NCBI RefSeq assembly: GCF_947507565.1
Contig: NC_089192.1
Location: forward strand, 2,108,001 to 2,172,000
DNA length: 64,000 nt
Reading direction: 5' to 3'
Source of the DNA: Oscarella lobularis
Taxonomy: Eukaryota; Porifera; Homoscleromorpha; Homosclerophorida; Oscarellidae
A program made the position numbers and the translations under genes. Of this stretch, positions 32,701-44,060 are shown one piece after another; positions within the stretch are counted from its first letter, which is position 1, and each line of letters begins with the position of its first letter. The notes beneath the pieces were generated by a model, which saw nothing but the letters and a program-made list of their open reading frames with translations, had not been told where the DNA came from and searched no databases.

Positions 32701-35700
32701 ATGTGGCCTCCTATATCAAGCTTTTGGTGTCTCTTGCTGTCGTACGGGTTTTCTTTTGCTTGCGTGAAGGCTGGCAGCCAAGGTAACAGTAAGCTTACCG
32801 TCAACTGAGCGTGGTTTCGCGGAGTTGCAGAACGATCGACAGCCTCAGCGCAGAATCGCGACTGAAAAGCGCGTTTTATAAGCAATTGTTCGCTTTCTAA
32901 GATTAGACACGTCTGCTTTAGCGCAGATTATGTGTTGATAACGCACGTTAATATCTAGATTGCGAATCGCGCGGAATCCTCGCGAGGGATAGCTTCGACG
33001 TGACTGCTGCTGGTCTGCCTGGCACGCAACAATGGTGGCGTAACGTCGGCTACGTTTAGTTTGATAACAACAGGCTTCCTTCAGGATAAACTCCTCGGGC
33101 GTTCTTGTTGGGGGCACGTGCGCTAACAACGGAACAGTGGCGCGAAATGCCGCCCTTTTCGGAGCGACTGCAGACAGCGAGAGAAAAATGGTAGCAGCGT
33201 TAGTCAACAATAATAATTTGCTATTGTTATTTTGTTCGTAGATTTTCTATTCGTTGCCTGTGACGTCAGTTACTAGTGTTCAATTTGACGTCATTTCCTG
33301 TCCTCGCGTCTCACCTTTAAGTGACGTTATTCGTGGCAGTCTGACGTATTCAATCGATGGAGTCCCGTTTCAAGGAAGATTAAACTTTATGTATGTTCGC
33401 TTTTTGATTATATTTATTGCTTTGAATAAATTATGTCTTATTTTTAGAGTGACGTCATGGGGGAATAGAGTTGTCTACGATTTCTCTTCGCAACGTATTA
33501 ATAGTAGCGCAAACGTCAGCTTTCAGATTCAGCAAACGTCACCGTTTGCTGGCCAAGGAAGCGCGACTTGGGCACTTGACAATTTTATTATATACGGACA
33601 ACATCCACATTTATTAACAGAAGATTTTAATCCCACGAACGAGTGCAATTGGTACACTCTAATAGGGGCGAGAGTAAGAGAGTAATTCCGATATGTATCT
33701 CTTTTTTAATGATATCTGTCTCTCTGCAGACTTCGATTCAAAACGGGAGCCGCTCCGCTTTGTGGTTCAATGAGAAGACGTTTGACGTGTCTGCCCGTCG
33801 TGTGGCTAGCACTGTTCCTCTGTATCTTTCTGATTCTCACTCAGTCGCTATTTCTTACACGACTCTCAATATCACCATCCTTGCCTATGATTTTATTATT
33901 TCCTTACGGTCGTACGAGTTCGGGTGAGTCTGAAAACTTAGAAGTGATCAGCTTTTATTTATTTTGACTCTTTTAGGACATCGAAGACGTATCCTTGGGA
34001 TAGCATATCTGGTGCCGTCGTCGTCGATAATTATCCGTGCAAAGCGTATGGGAACTCGTATCAGGCCTTTTTTAATCAGGATGACACGCGCTACATCACG
34101 ACGCTTCGAATGGACTTGAGAAACGCACGGTAATAACGTAGTGAAACGAAAATAGCGTTTCGATGTGAAATTTCTATTCCAGTTTTCTTACTTTCTGGTT
34201 TGTGCTCGGTGGCTCAGGCTGTGAAGATGCAGAGGAAGGAGAGTCGGTTGTCGTCGAATATTCCCCAATAAGCGGCGGCGACGCGTGGACTCTTCTATAC
34301 ACTCTTGAATATAACGGTACGTGTAGGTGTAAATCAATGACGTATAAAAGAAGAAAAGTGGGTCTGTTTATTTTAGCCTATAGAACGCCTACGTTAGTAT
34401 CGATTGACATACCCAGCGGTGCGTGGACGCGACAGACGGCTCTTCGTTGGCGTCAGCTATCAAACACCGGCGAACAATTCGATACGTGGGCGCTGAATGA
34501 CGTTATTATTACCGGCGTTGTCGACGTCAAGACGTCTTCGTCCCAAGCTATTTCGTTTGAAGCGGAATTCAATTCATTGACGACATTTGGGTGAGTTGCA
34601 ATTACAAAAGAGGAAGAATTGTTTTGACTATGTTTCGTAGAGGTTCGAGTCAGTGGGCTGACATTTCTAGTGGTTTTGTCACCGATCGAGCCGATTGTCG
34701 AGCTATTGGAACGTATCAGGCGTTTTTTAACGGATCAGGACCACGTTTCATTGAAACGCGGCCTCTTGATTTGGTTAATGTGAAGTGAGTCGCTTGATAC
34801 GATTAACAGTTGCGACGTAACGTAGCGTAACGTAACTTCCATACATGTACAGTGGAACCTCGGTTAGCGGCCACATGTTAAAGCGGTCACCTTAGTATTA
34901 AGTTCCTCGCAGAGGCCATTCTAGTGTGTTTCCTTCTCGATTATACGGCCACCTCCTTATCGAGGCCAGGAAAATTCGGCACGAGGGTGGCCGCAATAAC
35001 GAGGGTTCACTGTATATAGATGATATCACGAAGGCTCAAGAGAAAATTTCTTACGTTGCGTTACGTTGCGTCGCTAGTGTGTGTTGTCCTTTAGTATTTA
35101 TATTCTCTTCGTTCTTTTCTTATTCACAGAGTGCTCAATTTCTGGATTATCATCGGCGGTAACGGTTGCGATCCCGCCGAATCAGGCGAATCGGTTATTG
35201 TCGAATACGCGTTGTCAGGAAGTTCAGTCTTCACGCCATTCTACAATCTTTCTTACGACTGTATACAGCCGACTTATGGTCCGATATTTCCCATGCTCAA
35301 TATATCTCTCTTTCTAGTTTACAAGATACCAAAACTGGTCGAGATTGTATTGCCCGTTGACGTTCGTCAAAATGGTACGACATTACGCTGGCGTCAGCTC
35401 GGCAACAGTGGATCGAGCTATGATACGTGGGCGTTGAACTACATTACCTTTGAAGCGGCGAGCAGTTTGGATGCAGCTAACAACGCCTTCTTTCCAACGG
35501 ACTTCACGGCTCTCACTCCATTAGGGTGATCGAATTCTCTCTTCATCTTTCTCTTGTCGCCCTGACTCTTTCTACTTTTAGTGGTGAGAGCAACTGGGCT
35601 AGCATTACTGGTGGATCAATTACCGCCTATACGTATAATCGATACAGTATTGGCGGCTGTAAAGCCTACGGCTCTTATCAGGCGTACTTTGGCGATTACG

Positions 35701-38700
35701 GCCATCGATCCATAGAAACACAGTATCTCGATCTCAGGAATGTCGAGTAAGGAAGAGACGAAGGGAGAGACCGTGCAGAAAATTTTCGAAATCTCATGAT
35801 TGTGAAAATCGAGATGAACTTTTTCTGCACGGTTTGCCCCGCTGAAGTACATCAATCAGAACGATGCATTTTAATATTTAAACAGGTCGTTGCTTTTCTG
35901 GTTTGTCATGGGCGGCAGTGGATGTGACTATACATTTGGTCCATCAGTCGTCGTCGAGTACTCGCCGTTAATCGGGTCTCCCTTCACCGTCTTGTTTACG
36001 TTAAGATATGGAAGTACGTGAGCACTGTGTAGTGAACGTATGCAGTGTTGACTTTCGCGTGGCTGTCTCTTTAGATTACAAGACGCCTACACGCGTCACT
36101 ATTCTTCTGCCAAAGGGGGCTCGAACGTCGACTTGCGCTATCAGGTGGCGCCAAGTCAGCCAGAGTTCTTCTGACCAAGACACGTGGGCGTTAAATCATA
36201 TTATTTTTGTTCCGTTTTCCGCCGCCGGCAGTGTCGCACGTGAGCACGTCGTCGCGTTTGATTTGTACATGCGCAGCGATGCGGTTGCTCGCGAGAGTTT
36301 TGGAATTCGGGTTGATTATTCGGTCGATTTGGGTAGAACGTGGAGTGCTGTGTTGCCTCCCTGCTACTCATGGAATTCGACGGCGTGTCATCAACAGCTG
36401 GTTTGCATTCTCTGTATCTCTTTGTATAAATGTGATTTTCACGTCACATAGGCTTCTTCTGTTTTGGACTCTGCACTCTTTTTCACGTGGAGGCGGCTCT
36501 CTCTTCAATTGCCCGTACCGGTCAAGTCGAGTAGGACTCAATTTCGATGGAAACAGACTATAACGTCATCAAACACGTCCTGGGCAATAGGCAATGTGTA
36601 TATAGGTAGTTTAAAGTCACGCCTCTGACGACGGAAGCATGCAGGTAATTTATTGATTTTCTTTCCTCTCTTTCAGGCTTTCGGTGTCCTCATAATTGCA
36701 ATGGCCACGGTAGATGCGTGAGGAATCAAAACGCCGAAGTAGGGCAGAACACGGCCACGTGCGATGGGCCGCGCAGCGACGGCGCTCCGTGCGCCTTTCC
36801 ATTCATCTTCCGCAACGCGACGCACAACTCTTGCCTTGGCCCACCAAACCGGCGCTGGTGCGCAACAACGCGTGACTATGACTCCGATCGGCAATGGGGC
36901 TACTGCGAATGTGGTAGCAAGATGCGCATCAAAGTTACTTATAGATGCGCTTAAGTTAAGTCTTTGTTGCGCAGGTGTTTGTCAATGCGACGTCGGCTAT
37001 AGTGGTACGGCGTGCGAGGTTGCGACTACGAGTCCTGCGGCGTCGATCAAGGAGACGTTTCATGACGGCGACGTTCTGTCAGCGGCGAAGTGGAGTTGGT
37101 TTGGAGGTGGCGTTATATCGACGGACTGTGGCGTCGCTTCGTCCGGACACGCGGCAGTATTCAAGTACGTGATAGGAAGAACAATTTTCTATAATTCTCC
37201 AACGCGTCTATCAATTTAACAGGATTTTGCTCTAAAGATTTAATTTTAGAGCTAGTTTAAGATAAATATTGTCTAGTTTTTGGTTAAAGATTGGGGCCTT
37301 TTCAGCTCTATTAACTGCATTTTATTCACTAATTAAGATTACTATATACATGTATATTTTATCTAGTTTCGGGCGTTCGCGTCTCCTCGAGACGACCGAT
37401 CTAAATCTGACGGCGCAGACGACTCTCCAGTTCACATTTCAATCGGGCGGGGTTGGCTGCCGTGGACTCAACTCCAGTCTCAACGCTGTCACTGTGGAAT
37501 ACTCCACTGACGGCGGCGACACGTGGACTCGATTCGTCCTGTTACCGATCGGCGCGACCGTTCCGTCGCGAGTCATCGTGAGTTCGCTGCCGGATCCGGC
37601 TCGAACTTCCTCAACGCGCATTCGTTGGTATCAAGCGAGCGCTTTGGGTAGCGATCGCAGTATTTGGTCGATCGACGACGTTATCATCGATTCGTCGGTC
37701 ATCGTCGATTTACCACTTTTCGATTCTTTTGATTCGATTGACGGTCGCCTGTGGAGATTTCGCAGCATTGGCCGAATCGAATCGTTCTGCAACTCGCCGT
37801 CGACAGTGCTTCACTTCCCGTCGATTCTTCCCGCGTGGCGTCGCTTTGTATCGACGTCGCCTCTTCTTGTGACACAAGCCACCTACATTCAGTTTGACGT
37901 CGTTGTTGGCTGCAGCAAAGCTCCGCCACTGTCGTCATCCTATGTTGAGCTTCAGTATACAAGAGATCCAGGGACGTCTTGGGCGACAGTCGACGTCGGT
38001 TGCTCTCCGGCATCTTCGTGCGGAAATGCGCGGTGAGACGTATCTCACCTCGTTAAATGATTACGTTTTTAAACATTTTTCTAGGCGTGCTTCTGTATAT
38101 CGCTCCAATTTCGGAGGCAATTGGACGCGTGCGACGATTTTTGTCAGCCAGTCGGAGTTAAGTCGCTACGGAGGAAAAGGGATCGCTGTTCAGCTGAGAT
38201 GGATTTGGAATTGGTTTGGTCCTTACAGTTTATGTAAGTGTATAACTGTTAGATCTTTAAACTGTAGTGCGCTCGAGCAATTACATGCCCCTTTAGATTC
38301 GCTTTACGATTGGGCCATTGACAACGTCTACATCGGAGAGGGCTGTCCTTCGACGTGCAGTGGCCATGGCTACTGCAACGTCGCAGGCAGCGGGTGTACG
38401 TGTGATGTAGGTTTTAGTGGGGCCCAATGCAACGTGACCAATATTCGACGTCCGAACGAGATAAAAGTAGGCGAAAGTAGACAGTTGTCTAATATTCTCA
38501 AATCAAGTTTCTAGGAGCGGTTCAATGCGACGCCGTCATCAGACGTCATTTTCTCTCTTCTCGGTGGACGGATTTCGAGTCGATGCGACGACGTCAACTC
38601 GTCGGCCGCTAACGTTCTCTTGTTTGATCGCGAAGGCGATCGAGAGCTCATCACAGTTGACATGGATGCGACGAACGCAAGATACATTCGTTTTAATCGT

Positions 38701-40776
38701 TTTCCCGCGCCGTATGTAAGAAACGGTGGCGTGTGCGCGACGCCGACTTTCAGCCCTGCCATCCAATACTCCACAGACGGTGGACTAACTTGGATAGATA
38801 TTTCTGGATCAAGGTAGGAGTATTTTCATTTATGTTAGGTTGTGTAACGTTGCTCTAGTAATCACTTTCTTGGTCGTTCGGTTCTTGCGGAAAACGCGAC
38901 GGTGCCGGCGCCAGCACGCACTCCGTCCACGCGTTTCAGATTTTGGCAATTCAATTACGATTTAAATTCTTCGCCTCTGCCGGTGTGGGCCATAAACAAT
39001 TTATACATTGGCAGTTCTCTATTGAACGCGTATAATCCGTGCGACATCGAGCTGCTGTGCCTCAACGGCGGAACATGCATCTCTGGCTCAGCAGTGACAG
39101 ATGGTACGTCTTCTCTCTTCTTGAGGTTGTTTGTCTAAGATTTTCTTTTATTAGACTTTACCTGCGTTTGTTCTCCGCTCTGGACCGGATCGCTTTGTGA
39201 AACGGCTTTCGATCCGTGTGCGTCGAACCCGTGTGAAAACGGGGCCTCGTGTCGTCGCGGCGAAGGCGCCAGCTACGAATGCCACTGCACTCGAGGCTAC
39301 AATGGCAGTCGGTGCGAGACCGAAATCGACTATTGCGTCGTCGTTGCGCCGTGCGGAAACGGATCGACGTGCGTGCCGCTCGTCGGCGACTACCGATGCG
39401 AGTGCACCGTTGGTCGCACGGGAAAAAATTGCACCGAGACAGTCGATGCATGCCGGTCGTCTCCTTGTCAGAACGCCGCTACTTGCGAGTCGCATCTCGA
39501 CTCGTTCGTGTGCTTGTGCGCCATGGGTTTCACCGGGCTCTACTGCGAGAGTTCCATTTCGCCTTGCGTTGAAGAGCCGTGTCTCAACGGCGGAACGTGT
39601 CGCGATCGCGATGGCATGGTCAGTTGCGACTGTGCGCAAGGTTTTATCGGTTCGAACTGCAGCGTTTTGTGCCCCTGTCGGAATGGGACTTGCTTAGCGG
39701 TGCCGGAATCACCGGCGACGGCGTTTAGCTGCAGTTGCTTTTTCGGATTTACCGGACAATTATGCGACGTCGATATTGACGACTGTCAATCAGGCCCCTG
39801 CACGAACGGCGGAAGCTGCCTCGATGCTCGAGGCTACTATCGATGCAACTGCTCTGTCGGATATAAGGGTATCAACTGCGAGACGAACATTGACGATTGC
39901 ACAGAAAGTCCTTGCGTTAATGGGGGCACGTGCGTCGACGGGGTTGACGGCTACAGCTGCCTGTGTGCGAAGACATACACAGGAGCGAATTGCTCGGCAT
40001 CTATAGGCGGATGCGATTCGCCTCCGTGCTCCATCAATGCGACTTGTCTGGCCGGGTTTACTGGAACCGGGTGCAGTGTCAACGTCGACGACTGCGAGTC
40101 GAATCCTTGTCAGAACGGCGGACGATGCATCGACGGCATCGACTCTTTTTTGTGCGATTGTGCGCACACGGGATTTACAGGCAATGCTTGCGAGACGCTT
40201 GTATCTCCGCCTTGCGACGCGTGTTACAACGGCGTGTGCGAGCGAGGCCGCTGCACGTGTTCGGCAGATTTTACGGGCGAGCAATGCGACGTCAAGTTGA
40301 CTCTTTGCTCCGGTAATCCGTGTCGCGACGCGAATGCGGTGTGCCGTTTAGACAGTTCCACTTCCATCGGATACAGATGCGATTGCCCATCCGGCTACGG
40401 CGGTTCGCTTTGCGTCGAATTGTCGTGCGATAATTTGCCGTGTCGAAATGGCGGCACGTGTTTTGTCGACAACGCATCGGTCAGCTGCCGATGTGAGGAG
40501 AAGTACAGCGGAGTCTATTGCGAATCTGTGTCGTCGCCGAGCGCCGGAGCTACTCCCACGTGGGTGTGGATTGTCGTCGCTCTTGTCATCGTCTTCGTTC
40601 TGATAATCGTTGTTGTTATTGCCGTTCTTTTCTCTGTCAGGCGGCGGCGAAAATCGGGCGTTTTTGCTGTCGGAGTTTCGACTGTTAGCAATCCCGTTTA
40701 CCGGGGCGACGGCGTTCCGATTATTCAAGACGTCGACTCTTTGGCCTTTGGTGATTACTCGTCGCCAGACGCGTAA
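32701..40776 (+). CDS. Reelin-type transmembrane protein with EGF array
   Basis: A 24-exon model closes in frame at about 2,062 residues (an ATG at 32674 would add 9). Exon 1 ends at 32782 and codes a signal peptide. Later exons start at 32959, 33074, 33242, 33448, 33730, 33977, 34183, 34377, 34641, 35130, 35318, 35582, 35886, 36075, 36452, 36677, 36975, 37367, 38085, 38297, 38515, 38859 and 39155. Eight reelin subrepeats are marked by a W-A-(I/L)-(D/N)-(N/D) motif (for example TWALDNFIIYG, YDWAIDNVYIG). EGF modules separate the last ones; the first EGF is split by a fibronectin type II domain (36677-36913). The last exon has about 12 EGF modules, one lacking its middle, then a transmembrane helix, RRRRKS and a 45-residue tail with SNPVY. 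Vertebrate reelin is secreted; this one is membrane-bound. The join 33044/33074 implies a 29-nt intron and is the weakest point. Confidence 0.9.
34850..35012. mobile_element. pogo/Tigger-like MITE in a reelin-gene intron
   Basis: 163 bp flanked by TA on both sides. The terminal inverted repeats are about 26 bp: the left starts CAGTGGAACCTCGG and the right (complement) CAGTGAACCCTCGTT, both leading into GCGGCCAC. CAGTGGAACCTCG-type ends with a TA duplication are characteristic of the pogo/Tigger branch of Tc1-mariner. It lies wholly inside the 345-nt intron 34785-35129. A second, nested inverted repeat of ACGTAAC type flanks it. Confidence 0.85.
35770..35833 (+). other. Intronic hairpin, miRNA-precursor-like
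   Basis: Within the intron 35747-35885 the ends ACCGTGCAGAAAA and TTTTCTGCACGGT pair perfectly (13 bp). Further inside, ATCTC pairs with GAGAT after a small bulge, leaving a loop of about 15 nt. The overall length of 64 nt suits a short pre-miRNA. Expression is unknown. Confidence 0.4.
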
Positions 40777-42959
40777 GCTTATCATCGGCCGGGAGCAGGT
40801 TTTCTTTCCTGAGAGTCAGGTTTGTCGCTAGCTTTTTGGAATAGTTGCGCTTATATGTCGTTTTGCTTTTTTTCACTGCGCTGTGCGTGCTGCGCACTTT
40901 CTTATTCGAATAGCCTTTGATGACATCGGCGCGCGATTGATCGCGATCGTCATTTTCTTGCTCCACCTAACCGTCGCGTACAGTTTTCATCTGGCGCTTC
41001 AAGAAAACCCTTAGGCAATGTCTTGTGCAAAAGACGCGCCAAAGTTGATCCTAACACAGAAAATCGTTAAACATACTATTGAAAAGTTGAAATGTACATG
41101 CTCGGCGTACTCCGGTCCAAGACTTGCAGTATATTGTGACGTCGTATGACTCGTATCCGTGCCTCGGCCCGCTTGTGACATCACTCAGATAACCGATTTC
41201 TTCAAGCCCGATCGAAGGCTCAATCTCCAGCCTTTTGGCGCAACTTGAGACTTTGAGACTCAGAGAGCCTTATTAATTAAAGGCCTAATTAGTGCTTCCG
41301 ATAGTCGTTTCTAGAAAGCGATGCTTTCCGACCATTTTGCAGATCTCCAAATTAGGTACATTCTTATTGTAGAGTCTGGGTACATTAGAAGATCCGTAGT
41401 ACGACGTGGGAATTAAAACTCTATGCTTTATATATAATGGCGGTGTCCAGCAGCGTGCGTAATGTGAGCACAAAGCTACTTTTTTTCCTTTCTACTTATG
41501 CATTTATCCGTGCGGGCGTTTCTAATCCGGGACTGCAGTGCGAGCAATGAAGGAACTTCCTTGCAAAATGAATCTCCCCCTAGCGAAGCGATCCTGCATC
41601 CTTTGGCAGCTACAACTGTCCGCACTTGCACGAACGTCTTTTTTCTGCGATTGAGGTACTCGCTGGCGTGTTTCAAACTCGTTTTCGCGTCGATTTCGTC
41701 ACTGTCTTTCCCTCGAATCGCTTTCCTCCATTGTTCCGCGTTCCCCCGATCCCCGAACGCATCCAATCAGTTGCGCAGGAAAGTTTTCTTACTCCAACCG
41801 AAGCATCGGCGCTTCCTATTGCGATTCTCTCTTGTTTTCCAAGCCCTAGAGATACACGCCAGCAAGAACTGAACTCGAAGAGCGTAAACATGTGCGCAGC
41901 TTCATTAGAACGTCATAGGAACCAACGGCGGAGATGAAGGCGACGTTGAAAAGAGTTGTGACGAAGAACGACATTTCGAATGGGGACTCGAGAATTATTT
42001 CCGTCAACAGGTAATGAGAATCAGGCGTCCCTTTGTAGCGTAGCGTGAAGCATAATAGCTCGCGTGTTTGGGTCGCCTCTATATAGGTGTTATAATAGCC
42101 TCATTCTCATTGATTGTATTGGCCTCTGAGCTAATCGTTTTCCGTGCAAAAATAAAACATCTATCTATCTATCTATTTTATTAATCCTTGCTTATTTTCT
42201 TCTTTGTTTCATTGACAGGTCTTAGGAAGGTGACGAAGAGATTGACCGCGGTCTCAACGTCCTCAGCAGGACGGGCGGTCCAAAGAGACCCGGGGGAATC
42301 GCACCTTAATCCATAGGTTGCGTTCCCCCTAAACTGCTTAGAGGCCTCCTTGGCATGAGACCAGAACGTCTAAACTGCCACCACTCCTGGGCACGAGCGG
42401 AATAAAGGCCCACTTCTTATGGCGCGCATCTCCTCACGGAGCTATCCTATGGTAGTCTCCACAGGAGAACGGCGCCTAAATCAAACGCCTGCACGCGTCT
42501 TAGGTTACCATGCAGGCGTATATAGGCTGTGGGGACTGCAGCGTCTCAGTCTCACTGCTTCACTTGTTTGGAATAGATTCCAAGCAAGTGAAGGAACGGC
42601 GGACGGGGAGACGGCACGCCGGGCCTCCCTCCGCGCCTTTGAGAAGACGCAGACGTCATCTACTTTGTCACGTGGACGATTATAGATAATTTATTATTTA
42701 AAAATTCGCATGAAGAATTATTGAAAAATTATATTAATAGAAATTATAAAAAGCAAATCGTTTTCCGTCTCCGGCGTTTCTTCCCCATCTTTCATAATCA
42801 CGTCGGCTCTATGCAAAGAAAACAAGGTACATATTTAACATATCTGGAAAAAGAAGGTGCGAATGAGAAACACAATCATTGTACAGCTTCACAGCCTTAC
42901 ATTGCTTTCACTAAATAGGGGAGGGTACAAGTAATAAATTAAGTAAGGAATACAAGCTA
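40777..42959. other. Intergenic; no supportable gene
   Basis: A possible minus-strand coding stretch lies at 41476-41766 (lysine-rich, coding-like, no domain). A possible plus-strand first exon lies at about 41935-42011, reading MKATLKRVVTKN and ending at a gtaatg donor. Neither joins to other exons. 42161-42176 is a CTAT microsatellite after AATAAAAC, a typical retroposon 3' tail. 42220-42660 is a GC-rich non-coding block, possibly a relic of a non-LTR element. Confidence 0.5.
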
Positions 42960-44060
42960 CGATCAACCCATAAATAATGGGATGGCTAAGAAAAGACTAC
43001 GAGTGATCGATTCATAAATAATGGGATGGCTAAGAAAGAGAGAAAAGACTACGAGTGATCGACTCATAAATAATGGGATGGCTAAGAAAGGGAAGAAAAG
43101 ACTACGAGTCATAGACTTATAAATAATGGGATGGCTAAGAAAGAGAAGAAAAGACTACGAGTCAGACTCATAAATAATGGGATGGCTAAGAAAGGAAAGA
43201 AAAGACTACGAGAGATCGACTCATAAATAATGGGATGGCTAAGAAAAGACTACGAGTGATCGATTCATAAATAATGGGATGGCTAAGAAAGGGAAGAAAA
43301 GACTACGAGTCATAGACTTATAAATAATGGGATGGCTAAGAAAGAGAAGAAAAGACTACGAGTCAGACTCATAAATAATGGGATGGCTAAGAAAGGAAAG
43401 AAAAGACTACGAGAGATCGACTCATAAATAATGGGATGGCTAAGAAAAGACTACGAGTGATCGATTCATAAATAATGGGATGGCTAAGAAAGGGAGAAAA
43501 GACTACGAGTGATCGACTCATAAATAATGGGATGGCTAAGAAAGGAAAGAAAAGACTACGAGAGATCGACTCATAAATAATGGGATGGCTAAGGGAAGAA
43601 AAGACTACGAGTGATCGACTCATAAATAATGGGATGGCTAAGAAAAGACTACGAGTGATCGATTCATAAATAATGGGATGGCTAAGAAAGGGAGAAAAGA
43701 CTACGAGTGATCGACTCATAAATAATGGGATGGCTAAGAAAGGAAAGAAAAGACTACGAGAGATCGACTCATAAATAATGGGATGGCTAAGGGAAGAAAA
43801 GACTACGAGTGATCGACTCATAAATATTGGGATGGCTAAGGAAGGGAAGAAAAGACTACGAGTCATCGACTCATAAATAATGGGATTGCTAAGAAAGGGA
43901 AGAAAAGACTACGAGGCTAAGAAAGGGAAGAAAAGACTACGAGTCATAGACTCATAAAAAATGGGATGTCTAAGAAAGGACTACGAGTGATCGACTCATA
44001 AATAATGGGATGGCTAAGAAAGGGAGAAAAGACTACGAGTGATCGACTCGGATTGGATAA
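42960..44060. repeat. Minisatellite, about 45-54-bp unit, about 20 copies
   Basis: Each unit contains CTCATAAATAATGGGATGG, then CTAAGAAAG and AAAAGACTACGAG, with variable G/A-rich linkers. Blocks of several units recur together (for example about 43130-43260 and 43310-43440), showing higher-order duplication. A 159-codon minus-strand open frame (43387-43866) is simply the repeat read through and is not called. Confidence 0.95.

Noticed and set aside
32845-33210. 121-codon minus-strand frame
   Set aside because: It lies over the second and third exons of the reelin-type gene, whose plus-strand translation fits the family and closes in frame.
39151-40785. Several long frames on both strands over the reelin-gene EGF exon
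   Set aside because: High CpG content opens alternative frames. Only the EGF frame has regular cysteines and a transmembrane end.
43387-43866. 159-codon minus-strand open frame with a repetitive hydrophobic translation
   Set aside because: It is the minisatellite read in one frame. Unit lengths vary without respect for codons outside this block, and there is no promoter or splice context.
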